DNA from: an uncultured Pelagibacteraceae bacterium
GTDB lineage: Bacteria; Pseudomonadota; Alphaproteobacteria; Pelagibacterales; Pelagibacteraceae
Assembly: GCA_902587145.1 (NCBI GenBank)
Contig: CACIKD010000004.1
Span: 1-40,818, forward strand
Direction: 5' to 3'
DNA: 40,818 nucleotides
Shown here: positions 1-7,544 of the stretch, in pieces
Position numbering within the stretch: position 1 is the stretch's first letter
Layout of the letters: the number at the start of each line of letters is the position of its first letter
Notes under the pieces: generated by a model
The model's input: the letters and a program-made list of their open reading frames with translations, nothing else
Database searches by the model: none
What the model was told of the DNA's origin: nothing
Translations under genes and position numbers: made by a program

Positions 1-15
1 AGAATAGTATTTAGA

Positions 16-23
16 CCCCATAT
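16..23 (+). promoter_or_regulatory. Candidate heat-shock sigma-32 (RpoH) -10 element of dnaK
   Basis: The word CCCCATAT lies 23 bases before the dnaK start. It matches the -10 box recognised by RpoH in proteobacteria (CCCCATnT). The matching -35 box (CTTGAA-like) would fall off the left edge of the window, so only half of the promoter can be seen. DnaK is a classic RpoH target, which supports the reading. A start site near base 30 would give a short leader. Confidence 0.55.
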
Positions 24-46
24 AGAAAACATAAACAAAGGTAATT

Positions 47-1972
47 ATGAGTAGAGTTATAGGAATAGATTTAGGAACAACCAATTCTTGTGTAGCTATA
101 ATGGATGGTACACAAGCTAAGGTATTAGAAAATGCTGAAGGTGCAAGAACTACTCCTTCAGTAGTAGCTTTTTTGGAAAAAGAGGAGCAATTAGTTGGTC
201 AACCTGCAAAAAGACAGGCTGTAACAAATCCTGAGGATACTATATTTGCAGTTAAAAGACTAATTGGTAGAAAATTTGATGGACCATCAGTTCAAAAAGA
301 TATTTCAAAAGTTCCTTATAAAATAATTAAATCTGATAACGGTGATGCTTGGGTAGAAGGTAAAGGTAAAAAATATTCACCCGCACAGATTTCAGCATTT
401 GTTCTTCAGAAAATGAAAGAAACAGCAGAAAAATATTTAGGTCAAGCGGTGACAAAGGCAGTCATTACTGTACCTGCTTATTTCAATGACTCTCAAAGAC
501 AAGCAACGAAAGATGCAGGTAAAATTGCCGGTTTAGAAGTTTTAAGAATTATCAATGAGCCAACTGCAGCTTCATTGGCTTATGGCTTAGATAAAAAAGG
601 TGGAAAAAAAATAGCAGTTTATGATTTAGGTGGAGGTACATTTGATGTTTCAATTTTAGAAATTGGGGACGGAGTATTTGAAGTAAAATCTACTAATGGT
701 GATACGTTTCTAGGCGGTGAAGATTTTGACGATACTATAGTTGAATATTTAATTAATGAATTTAAAAAAGATAATGGAATTGATCTAAAATCAGACAAAT
801 TAGCATTACAAAGATTAAAAGAGGCTGCGGAAAAAGCAAAAATCGAATTGTCCTCAGCAACACAAACTGAGATAAATTTACCATTCATCACAGCTGATAA
901 ATCTGGTCCGAAACATTTAAATTTAAAGTTTACAAGAGCTAAATTAGAAGCCTTAGTTCAAAGTTTAATTGAAAGAACATTAAGTCCTTGTAAAACAGCT
1001 TTGAAAGACTCTGGCTTTTCGGCAGCAGAAATTAATGAAGTCGTTTTAGTTGGTGGAATGACGAGAATGCCAAAGATTATCGAGACAGTGAAAAACTTTT
1101 TTGGTAAAGAACCTAATAAGAGTGTAAATCCAGACGAAGTTGTTGCAATGGGTGCTGCAATTCAGGCTGGTGTACTTCAAGGTGATGTAAAAGATGTGTT
1201 GCTTTTAGATGTTACACCGTTATCGCTAGGAATTGAAACTTTAGGTGGCGTTTCTACGAAACTTATAGATAAAAACACTACTATTCCAACAAAAAAAAGC
1301 CAAGTATTTTCGACGGCTGAAGATAATCAGCCTGCTGTTTCAATTAGAGTTTTGCAAGGCGAAAGGGAAATGGCTGCCGACAACAAACTTTTAGGAAATT
1401 TTGAATTAGTTGGTATACCTCCAGCTGCAAGAGGAACACCCCAAATTGAAGTAACTTTTGACATTGATGCTAATGGAATAGTAAGCGTCTCTGCAAAAGA
1501 TAAAGGAACCGGAAAAGAGCAAAAAATACAAATTCAAGCATCAGGAGGTTTATCTGAAGATGAAATTAATAAAATGGTTAAAGACGCAGAAGCGAATAAA
1601 GAGGCTGATAAGAAAAAAAGAGATGGTGTTGATGCAAGAAACCAGGCTGATAGTATAGTTTTTTCAACTGAAAAGAGCTTAAAAGAACATGGTGATAAAG
1701 TTTCAGCTGAAGAGAAAAAAGCTATTGAAGCGGGTGTTGCTGATCTTAAAGAATCTTTGAAAGGGACGAACACAGAAGATATAAAGAAAAAAACTCAAAA
1801 TCTTATACAGGTTTCAATGAAACTCGGTGAAGCTATTTATAAGAGCCAACAAAAAAATCAGCCTAAAGATGATAAAAATGACAAAGGTCCTAATAACAAA
1901 GGTAACGACAAGGAAAATGTTGTTGACGCTGACTTTGAAGACGTAAAAGAAGATAAAGAAAAAAGCGCCTAA
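47..1972 (+). CDS. dnaK: Molecular chaperone DnaK (Hsp70)
   Basis: This is the ATP-dependent Hsp70 chaperone that folds and rescues cytoplasmic proteins together with DnaJ and GrpE. At 641 aa it has the usual full length. The N-terminal nucleotide-binding domain (about 1-380) opens with [13 protein letters not shown] and holds the phosphate motif [11 protein letters not shown] and [10 protein letters not shown]. The conserved linker [19 protein letters not shown] (about 384-402) leads to the substrate-binding domain and helical lid. The last 50 residues are a Lys/Asp/Asn-rich disordered tail. It starts at ATG after an AAAGGTAA ribosome-binding site. dnaJ follows 23 bases later, the standard dnaKJ operon, with an RpoH-like -10 box upstream. 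Confidence 0.98.
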   Translation: MSRVIGIDLGTTNSCVAIMDGTQAKVLENAEGARTTPSVVAFLEKEEQLVGQPAKRQAVTNPEDTIFAVKRLIGRKFDGPSVQKDISKVPYKIIKSDNGDAWVEGKGKKYSPAQISAFVLQKMKETAEKYLGQAVTKAVITVPAYFNDSQRQATKDAGKIAGLEVLRIINEPTAASLAYGLDKKGGKKIAVYDLGGGTFDVSILEIGDGVFEVKSTNGDTFLGGEDFDDTIVEYLINEFKKDNGIDLKSDKLALQRLKEAAEKAKIELSSATQTEINLPFITADKSGPKHLNLKFTRAKLEALVQSLIERTLSPCKTALKDSGFSAAEINEVVLVGGMTRMPKIIETVKNFFGKEPNKSVNPDEVVAMGAAIQAGVLQGDVKDVLLLDVTPLSLGIETLGGVSTKLIDKNTTIPTKKSQVFSTAEDNQPAVSIRVLQGEREMAADNKLLGNFELVGIPPAARGTPQIEVTFDIDANGIVSVSAKDKGTGKEQKIQIQASGGLSEDEINKMVKDAEANKEADKKKRDGVDARNQADSIVFSTEKSLKEHGDKVSAEEKKAIEAGVADLKESLKGTNTEDIKKKTQNLIQVSMKLGEAIYKSQQKNQPKDDKNDKGPNNKGNDKENVVDADFEDVKEDKEKSA

Positions 1973-1995
1973 GATAAAAAAAGGAGCAATTTCTT

Positions 1996-3123
1996 GTGGC
2001 AAAAAGAGATTATTATGAAATCTTAGGTGTATCTAAATCCTCTTCTAAGGATGAAATTAAAAAGGCCTATCGGAAATTAGCACTAAAATACCATCCAGAT
2101 AAAAATAAAGGAGATAAAGCCTCTGAAGACAAATTTAAAGAGGCAAGTGAAGCCTATCATGTGTTATCTGACGATAAAAGAAAAACTAACTACGATCAGT
2201 TCGGTCATGCAGCTTTTGAAGGGGGAAGCAGTCAAGGATTTGGTAATTTTGACTTCGGATCTTCATTCTCAGATATTTTTGAGGATTTTTTTGGTGATGA
2301 TGTATTCGGTGGTGGTAGAAGATCTGGAAGAAGATCGTCTAATAGAGGTAATGATTTAAGATACGATGTGTCGATAAGCATGGAAGAAGCCTATTCAGGT
2401 TTAAATAAAAAGGTAAATTATACAACATATAAAAGATGCTCAAGATGTACAGGACAAGGGTCTGAACCTGGCTCAAAACCTGTGACATGTAAATATTGTA
2501 ATGGAAGAGGTAAAGTAAGATCAAATCAAGGATTTTTTACAATTCAACAAACTTGCCCCGAGTGCAGCGGGTATGGAGAAACTATAAGTAATCCTTGTAA
2601 ACAGTGTGCTGGCAACGGTAAAATTCAAAGTAAAGAAAGTGTTTCAGTCAAAATCCCTAAAGGTGTTGATGATGGGACTAGAATAAGGGTCTCTGGCAAA
2701 GGAGAGGCTGGAAGTAAAGGGGGATCCACAGGGGATTTATATTTATTTGTATCGGTTAATAATCATAGTATTTTTCAAAGATCAGATGAACATTTATATT
2801 TCGAACTACCGATAACTTTCGCTGATGCAGCACTAGGGACTTCAGTGGAAGTACCTTCTATAGATGGTGGTAGGGCAAAAATTAAGATTCCTGCTGGAAC
2901 ACAACATGGAAAACAATTAAGACTTAAGGGCAAAGGTATGCCATTTCTTAGAGGTAATGGTTTTGGTGATTTGTACATTAAAATTATAACAGAGGTTCCT
3001 TCAAGTTTAAATTCAAAACAAAAAGAGCTATTAGAAGAGTTTAGAAAAATAGAGTCAGAAAAGTCAAGTCCAATTATTAAAAGCTTTTTTGAAAAAGCAA
3101 AAAAATTTTGGAAAAACTCATAA
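1996..3123 (+). CDS. dnaJ: Co-chaperone DnaJ (Hsp40, type I)
   Basis: DnaJ delivers substrates to DnaK and stimulates its ATPase. The 375 aa protein has every type I part. The J domain (about 1-68) has the HPD motif in KYHPDKN. A Gly/Phe-rich stretch with many [10 protein letters not shown] units follows. The zinc-binding domain has four CxxCxGxG-type repeats ([32 protein letters not shown]). Two C-terminal substrate-binding barrels end the protein. The start is a GTG, chosen because [12 protein letters not shown] begins there and an AAGGAG ribosome-binding site lies about 10 bases upstream. It is probably co-transcribed with dnaK. Confidence 0.98.
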   Translation: MAKRDYYEILGVSKSSSKDEIKKAYRKLALKYHPDKNKGDKASEDKFKEASEAYHVLSDDKRKTNYDQFGHAAFEGGSSQGFGNFDFGSSFSDIFEDFFGDDVFGGGRRSGRRSSNRGNDLRYDVSISMEEAYSGLNKKVNYTTYKRCSRCTGQGSEPGSKPVTCKYCNGRGKVRSNQGFFTIQQTCPECSGYGETISNPCKQCAGNGKIQSKESVSVKIPKGVDDGTRIRVSGKGEAGSKGGSTGDLYLFVSVNNHSIFQRSDEHLYFELPITFADAALGTSVEVPSIDGGRAKIKIPAGTQHGKQLRLKGKGMPFLRGNGFGDLYIKIITEVPSSLNSKQKELLEEFRKIESEKSSPIIKSFFEKAKKFWKNS

Positions 3124-3129
3124 AGATTT

Positions 3130-3297
3130 ATGTTCATGCATGAAATTATGTCTGCTATCTTTCTTTTAGCAGTGTTGTTTTTAGTTCTTCCTTCATTTTT
3201 AAATACCAACAGAAAACGAAAACAATTAACTCAAAATCTCTTTATTTGGACTATAATTGTGCTATTTATTGTTGTAATTATAAATCTATTTATGTAA
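3130..3297 (+). CDS. Small two-helix membrane protein, unknown function
   Basis: A 55-codon frame fills the gap between dnaJ and dapB. It begins MFMHEIMSAIFLLAVLF. It predicts two hydrophobic segments (about 8-24 and 37-54) separated by a short positively charged loop (NRKRKQ), so it is probably a two-helix inner-membrane hairpin. Its TAA stop overlaps the dapB ATG (TAATG), an arrangement common between real co-translated genes here and the main reason to believe it is coding. I recognise no family. Its position after dnaKJ need not mean a chaperone role. A chance frame is possible but unlikely given the fit between neighbours. Confidence 0.6.
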   Translation: MFMHEIMSAIFLLAVLFLVLPSFLNTNRKRKQLTQNLFIWTIIVLFIVVIINLFM

Positions 3298-4073
3298 TGA
3301 AAAAAATCAATTTAGCTATAACTGGATGTTTAGGAAGAATGGGACAGCATCTTATAAAATCTTCCAAAAATAAAAAAGATTTTAAAATAGTTGCTCTGAC
3401 AGAAAGTAAAATAATCAAAAAGAAAATTGCTGGTCTAAATCTTGAATTAAACAATGTTAATGCATTTAAAAAAGCAAATGTAATTGTGGACTTCACAGTT
3501 CCCAAATGTACTTTGCAAGTTTTAAAAATTGCTTTAAAACTCAAAAAAAGAGTGGTTATTGGAACTACTGGTTTTTCAAAAAAAGAGGAAAATTTGATAA
3601 AAAAATTTTCAAGGAAAATACCAATCCTGAAAGCTGGAAATATGAGTTTGGGTGTAAATCTTTTGATGTATTTAACGGAAATTGCTTCTAAATCTTTAAG
3701 TAATAATTTTCTTGCTAAAGTATACGAGGTTCATCATAAATACAAAAAAGACCATCCCTCTGGAACAGCTTTGATGTTAGGAAAAGGTATAGCTGATGGA
3801 AAAAATAAAAACCTTTACAATTTAATGGGAAAAAAATATTTAAATAAAAAAACGTTTCCTTATGGTAAAAGAATAAATTTTAACTCAATTCGTAAAGGTA
3901 ATGTTATTGGAGAACATGAAGTGAGATTTTCAAGTGGAAAAGAAACTGTAATTTTAAATCACGAGTCTTTTGATAGAGCTTTATATTCCGAGGGCGCGTT
4001 GTCTGCGTGCAAGTGGTTAATGAAAAAAAAAGCTGGTCTATATTCGATGAGAGATCTATTAAACTTTAAGTGA
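3297..4073 (+). CDS. dapB: 4-hydroxy-tetrahydrodipicolinate reductase
   Basis: DapB reduces hydroxy-tetrahydrodipicolinate with NAD(P)H in the diaminopimelate/lysine pathway, which feeds peptidoglycan. The Rossmann motif ITGCLGRMGQHL begins at residue 7. The catalytic segment is EVHHKYKKDHPSGTAL, with the paired His and the Lys of the family. EHEVRFSSGKE and the C-terminal ALSACKWL helix are typical. I place the start at the ATG overlapping the previous TAA (258 aa), not at an in-frame ATG 51 bases upstream. The extra 17 residues there lie inside the small membrane gene and precede the normal N-terminus. The stop overlaps the nth GTG start. Confidence 0.95.
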   Translation: MKKINLAITGCLGRMGQHLIKSSKNKKDFKIVALTESKIIKKKIAGLNLELNNVNAFKKANVIVDFTVPKCTLQVLKIALKLKKRVVIGTTGFSKKEENLIKKFSRKIPILKAGNMSLGVNLLMYLTEIASKSLSNNFLAKVYEVHHKYKKDHPSGTALMLGKGIADGKNKNLYNLMGKKYLNKKTFPYGKRINFNSIRKGNVIGEHEVRFSSGKETVILNHESFDRALYSEGALSACKWLMKKKAGLYSMRDLLNFK

Positions 4074-4723
4074 ATAAAAAGAAGAAATCTAAAATTATTC
4101 AAAGAATATTAAATAATACCTACCCCAAGGTTCCTATTCCGCTAAATTACAAAAACACTTTTACTTTGCTTGTTTCTGTTTTGCTTTCAGCACAATGCAC
4201 TGATGTAAATGTTAACAATGTAACCAAGAATATTTATCCAATATATAACCATCCAAAACATTTTGTAAAGCTAGGGAGAAAAAAAATAGAAAAATTAATC
4301 AAAAAAATTGGAATTTTTCGGATTAAAGCTAAAAGCATTTATTATCTATCAAAAACTTTGGTTGAAAAATATAAGAGTAAAGTGCCAAATACTTACGAGG
4401 AGTTAGAGCAGTTGCCTGGGGTTGGGCATAAAACAGCTAGCGTTGTAATGTCCCAAGGTTTTGGCTACCCAGCGTTCCCTATAGACACTCATATTCATCG
4501 CTTAGCTCAAAGATGGGGATTAACTAATGGGAAAAACGTTTTACAGACTGAAAAAGATTTAAAATTGATATTTCCTAAAAAAAACTGGAATAAACTTCAT
4601 CTTCAAATCATCTGGTACGGTAGGGAGTATTGCAAAGCAAGAGATTGCTTTGGTTTAACTTGCAAAATTTGTAAAAGCTGTTACCCAAATAGAAAAAAAA
4701 AAATTATCACAAAAAAAGCTTAA
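4070..4723 (+). CDS. nth: Endonuclease III (base-excision DNA glycosylase/AP lyase)
   Basis: Nth removes oxidised pyrimidines and nicks the abasic site. It is 217 aa, close to the E. coli length. The helix-hairpin-helix motif is LPGVGHKTASVV (about 115-126), with the catalytic Lys at 121. The catalytic Asp is D139 in FPIDTHIHR. The C-terminal iron-sulfur region has five cysteines, at 188, 193, 198, 201 and 204. This differs from the C-x6-C-x2-C-x5-C spacing of E. coli Nth, where ligand two would fall on Gly195. The GTG start overlaps the dapB stop (GTGA), suggesting translational coupling. Confidence 0.93.
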   Translation: MNKKKKSKIIQRILNNTYPKVPIPLNYKNTFTLLVSVLLSAQCTDVNVNNVTKNIYPIYNHPKHFVKLGRKKIEKLIKKIGIFRIKAKSIYYLSKTLVEKYKSKVPNTYEELEQLPGVGHKTASVVMSQGFGYPAFPIDTHIHRLAQRWGLTNGKNVLQTEKDLKLIFPKKNWNKLHLQIIWYGREYCKARDCFGLTCKICKSCYPNRKKKIITKKA

Positions 4724-4724
4724 T

Positions 4725-5651
4725 ATGAAAATTCTTGGCATAGGAAACGCAATTATAGATGTTATCTGCAAAATAGATGACGACTTTTTGAGTAAGAACG
4801 GACTTACCAAAAGCACAATGAAACTAGTAGATGAAAATGAGTTTAAGAAACTTCTTAAAAGTTTAAAAATTGAAAAGACAATTTCTGGGGGCTCAGTAGC
4901 TAATTCTATTGTTGGTCTAGCTCAATTAGGTAATGAAGTTGGTTTCATCGGTAAAGTAAATGATGATAATTTAGGAAGAAAATATTTAGAAGGACTTCAG
5001 AAAGAAAAAGTTAAGTTTCACTACAAAATAAAATCTGAAGAAATACCTACAGGTACTTGTTTAATTTTAATAACTCCAGATTCTGAAAGAACTATGTGCA
5101 CTTTTTTAGGAACTGCAGGAAAAATAAGTGAAAAAGATATTAATGAAGAAATAGTAAAAAAAAGTGAAATTACTTTTCTTGAAGGATATTTATGGGACAA
5201 AGGTGATCCTCAAAAAGCTTTTAATAAAGCAATAAATTGTTCCAAACAATCTGCTTTATCTCTTTCTGATTTATTTTGTGTTGAAAGACATAAAGATTAC
5301 TTTTTAGATTTAGTTCAAAATAAACTAAATATAACCTTTGCAAATGAACAAGAAATCATGGCTTTAATAGGTACAAAAAATTTTAAAGATGTAGTTGAAT
5401 TTGCAAAAAAAATTAAAAAATTGATTGTGATAACTCGAGGAGAGATTGGCGCAGTAGCGATACATAACGATAATTTAGTTAGATGTGACGCAAAAAATAA
5501 TTTGGAAATTAAAGATTTGACTGGTGCAGGAGATTTATTTGCTGCTGGTTTTCTACATGGTTATATAAATAACTTATCTTTAAAAGAAAGTTTAGAAAAG
5601 GGAACTGAACTTTCCTCAAAAATTATTCAACAAGTCGGTGCAAGATTATAA
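4725..5651 (+). CDS. PfkB-family sugar/nucleoside kinase (adenosine-kinase-like)
   Basis: This is a ribokinase-superfamily kinase, 308 aa, full length. The N-terminal glycine motif is ISGGSVANSIVGLAQLG (about 54-70). The PfkB signature DLTGAGDLFAAGFLHGY (about 264-280) contains the catalytic Asp in the anion hole GAGD. Overall layout (MKILGIGNAIIDVICKID start, GFIGKVNDDNLG, PTGTCLILI) resembles the bacterial adenosine kinase/PfkB group often labelled adenosine kinase. The substrate cannot be fixed by sequence alone, and ribose or fructose derivatives remain possible. It begins one base after nth. It ends four bases from a convergent tiny gene on the other strand. Confidence 0.88.
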   Translation: MKILGIGNAIIDVICKIDDDFLSKNGLTKSTMKLVDENEFKKLLKSLKIEKTISGGSVANSIVGLAQLGNEVGFIGKVNDDNLGRKYLEGLQKEKVKFHYKIKSEEIPTGTCLILITPDSERTMCTFLGTAGKISEKDINEEIVKKSEITFLEGYLWDKGDPQKAFNKAINCSKQSALSLSDLFCVERHKDYFLDLVQNKLNITFANEQEIMALIGTKNFKDVVEFAKKIKKLIVITRGEIGAVAIHNDNLVRCDAKNNLEIKDLTGAGDLFAAGFLHGYINNLSLKESLEKGTELSSKIIQQVGARL

Positions 5652-5655
5652 TTTA

Positions 5656-5784
5656 TTAATTTAATTCTGAATACTTCTTATTTCTTTTTCTTTTATAACT
5701 TCCCCTGCCCTTTTTAGGTTTAACAACTCTAATTCTGTATTTTGGGGTCATTAAATCTTTGGCAAATTTATTTCTTTTTTTCAA
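5656..5784 (-). CDS. ArfA-like alternative ribosome-rescue peptide (42 aa)
   Basis: This very short, highly basic frame carries TPKYRIRVVKPKKGRGSYKR, close to the ArfA core as I recall it from E. coli ([21 protein letters not shown]). ArfA recruits release factor RF2 to ribosomes stalled on mRNAs without a stop codon. The start is a TTG that overlaps the TGA of the upstream regulator (TTGA), with AAAAAGGA about 8 bases before it. The protein is nearly all core: it lacks the hydrophobic tail of the E. coli precursor, and I see no hairpin before the stop like the one controlling E. coli arfA. Family assignment rests on this motif only. Confidence 0.68.
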   Translation of the reverse strand: MKKRNKFAKDLMTPKYRIRVVKPKKGRGSYKRKRNKKYSELN

Positions 5785-6410
5785 ATCGTATATCCTTTTT
5801 TTGAACTCTTAATGAATTTTTCATCTTTAAAAATATCTTTAATTTTTTTTCTTAATCTATAAATATGTGTTTCTACAGTATGAGTATCCGCGTCAGCAGA
5901 ATATTTCCATATGGTAGAGAGAATTTCCTTTTTTTTTATAAATGATTTATTTTTAAGTAATTCTATAAGTTCTATTTCCTTTTCTGTTAATTCTAAATTA
6001 ACAGTACCTTTAATCAATTGCCTTAAATTTTTATCCAATTTATAATTATCAATTTCTAAAGATGAGTTTTTTTTGAACTTTCTTTTCACGATATTATTTG
6101 CAACAATTTTATTAATTTGATCAAAGGATACTGGTAAATTTAATTTTTCAATATTTTCCACACCTTTAACTTTTTTTGAGTTATGAAGAACAATCTTATT
6201 TAGACTTTGATTATTAATTAAATCTTTAAATTTATTATCTTTAAGCGCATCTTCATGGATTATCATCCCCTGAATATTTTCTAAAGATATATCATCTTTT
6301 AAATTATCTATTATTTTTAAATTGAAACTCAGATATTCTTGAATTTCAATTAAAGAATTATTAAATTCTTTATTTCCAAATGCTAAGATGGTATTTTTTT
6401 TATCTGTCAT
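5781..6410 (-). CDS. Atypical OmpR/PhoB-type winged-helix regulator
   Basis: A 209 aa protein with a C-terminal winged-helix DNA-binding domain (about 130-209). The region around ELTEKEIELIELLKN, the recognition-helix stretch THTVETHIYRLRKKI and the terminal wing KFIKSSKKGYTI are typical of the OmpR/PhoB class. The N-terminal 110 residues have the length and hydrophobic pattern of a receiver domain. However, the strand GMIIHEDAL lacks the usual acceptor setting, and the conserved Lys-Pro near LNLPVSF is missing. It therefore probably works without phosphorylation. No sensor kinase lies nearby. Its ATG overlaps that of the divergent L,D-transpeptidase gene, so it is a candidate regulator of that gene. 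Confidence 0.85.
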   Translation of the reverse strand: MTDKKNTILAFGNKEFNNSLIEIQEYLSFNLKIIDNLKDDISLENIQGMIIHEDALKDNKFKDLINNQSLNKIVLHNSKKVKGVENIEKLNLPVSFDQINKIVANNIVKRKFKKNSSLEIDNYKLDKNLRQLIKGTVNLELTEKEIELIELLKNKSFIKKKEILSTIWKYSADADTHTVETHIYRLRKKIKDIFKDEKFIKSSKKGYTI

Positions 6411-6900
6411 GGATGTAATATTAAAAAAAAAATTTATCTATTTTAAAGATTATAAAGCAAAATGTGCTATTGGTAAAAGAGGAATTACAAGTAAAAAAAA
6501 GGAGGGGGATAAATGTACGCCTAGAGGTAGATTTAAATTTAAATATATTTTTTATAGAAAAGAGAGAATTAAAAAAATCCATTCCAAACTCAAGGTTTTC
6601 CCAATCCAAAAAAATTTTGGTTGGTGTGATGATATAAGATCAAAATTTTATAATAAATTTGTTAAGTTTCCTTTCGAGGATAGTGCTGAAAAACTGCACA
6701 TAAAAGATAATATGTACGACATAATTGTAGTAATTAATTATAATCTAAATCCTATTAAGAAAAAAAAGGGTAGCGCAATCTTTTTACATGTTGCGAAAAG
6801 AAATTACACTCCCACATTAGGCTGTATAGCGCTATCAAAAAAAGACTTGCAATATTTGCTATCAATTATTAATAAAAATACTTTTTTAAAAATAATCTAA
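6409..6900 (+). CDS. L,D-transpeptidase (YkuD-like) family protein
   Basis: A 163 aa protein with the YkuD catalytic signature near its C-terminus: His in IFLHVAKRNYTPT, then the nucleophile in TLGCIALSKKDL. The early segment YKAKCAIGKRGITSKKKEGD and TPRGRFKF matches the family's substrate-cleft start. These enzymes form 3-3 peptidoglycan cross-links or attach proteins to the wall. No signal peptide is visible with this start. I chose the ATG at 6409 over an in-frame start 21 bases upstream that would extend into the divergent regulator. Its stop overlaps that of the convergent yggS. Exact reaction and cellular location are uncertain. Confidence 0.8.
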   Translation: MDVILKKKFIYFKDYKAKCAIGKRGITSKKKEGDKCTPRGRFKFKYIFYRKERIKKIHSKLKVFPIQKNFGWCDDIRSKFYNKFVKFPFEDSAEKLHIKDNMYDIIVVINYNLNPIKKKKGSAIFLHVAKRNYTPTLGCIALSKKDLQYLLSIINKNTFLKII

Positions 6901-7544
6901 TTTCTAGACCCAAAGATGGCACTACCAATTCTTACATGAGATGCTCCATATTTTATTGCTTGCAAGTAATCATTGGACATTCCAATACTAAGGTGCTCGA
7001 AGTTAAATTGTTTATTTAACTCAGATATTTTTTTAAAATGTTTTTCCGGATTTTTGTCATTCGGCGGTATGGCCATAAGTCCAAGAACTGAAAGACTAAG
7101 TTCTTTAGAACAATAATCATAAAAATTTTTTAAATCATTTATTTCTAAACCACCCTTTTGTTCTTCAGACCCTAGATTTATTTGGATAAAATAACCTAAA
7201 CTTTTTTCTTTTTCCTTTTGTCGTTTGCTTAATTCTTTAGCTAATTTTTCATTATCTAAAGAATGTATATAGTCAAATATTTCTACTGCCTTTTTTGCTT
7301 TGTTAGATTGCAATCTTCCTATCATATGTAAGTTTAAAGTGTTCGTTGTTTTTTTTAACGCAGTCCATTTTTTTTCAGCTTCCTGAACTTTATTTTCTCC
7401 AAAATCTTTATGACCATATTGTACTAAAGGCATAATATGTTCTAAAGAAAAAGTTTTACTTACAGCTATAACTTTAGTGTCTCTATGTAGTAAATTATTT
7501 TTTATTTCTTGTTTTATTTTCTCAAAATTGGTTATTATGTTCAT
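6897..7544 (-). CDS. PLP homeostasis protein, YggS/PLPBP family
   Basis: A single-domain alanine-racemase-like barrel that binds pyridoxal 5'-phosphate and buffers its level without known catalysis. At 215 aa it matches the family. The PLP lysine is K30 in VIAVSKTFSLEHI. Other family motifs are FGENKVQEAEKKW, HMIGRLQSNKAKKA, GLMAIPP, LSIGMSNDYLQAIKYGA and the final VRIGSAIFGSR. Its ATG directly abuts the ATG of the divergent ThiE-like gene (CATATG), so its promoter must lie inside that neighbour. Its TAG stop overlaps the TAA of the transpeptidase gene. Confidence 0.93.
   Translation of the reverse strand: MNIITNFEKIKQEIKNNLLHRDTKVIAVSKTFSLEHIMPLVQYGHKDFGENKVQEAEKKWTALKKTTNTLNLHMIGRLQSNKAKKAVEIFDYIHSLDNEKLAKELSKRQKEKEKSLGYFIQINLGSEEQKGGLEINDLKNFYDYCSKELSLSVLGLMAIPPNDKNPEKHFKKISELNKQFNFEHLSIGMSNDYLQAIKYGASHVRIGSAIFGSRN

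Noticed and set aside
619-891. Open frame antisense to dnaK
   Set aside because: It lies wholly inside the conserved DnaK coding region and has no recognisable motif; its openness follows from dnaK codon use.
2775-3209. 144-codon frame antisense to the end of dnaJ
   Set aside because: It is opposite the conserved DnaJ C-terminal domain and shows no family motif.
3246-3296. Upstream extension of dapB (17 codons)
   Set aside because: Extra residues precede the normal Rossmann N-terminus and overlap the small membrane gene; the ATG at 3297 fits the family and the TAATG junction.
5652-5780. Remnant of a ribosomal protein gene
   Set aside because: The basic peptide first suggested a small ribosomal protein, but the KPKKGRGSYKR pattern and TTGA junction fit ArfA better.
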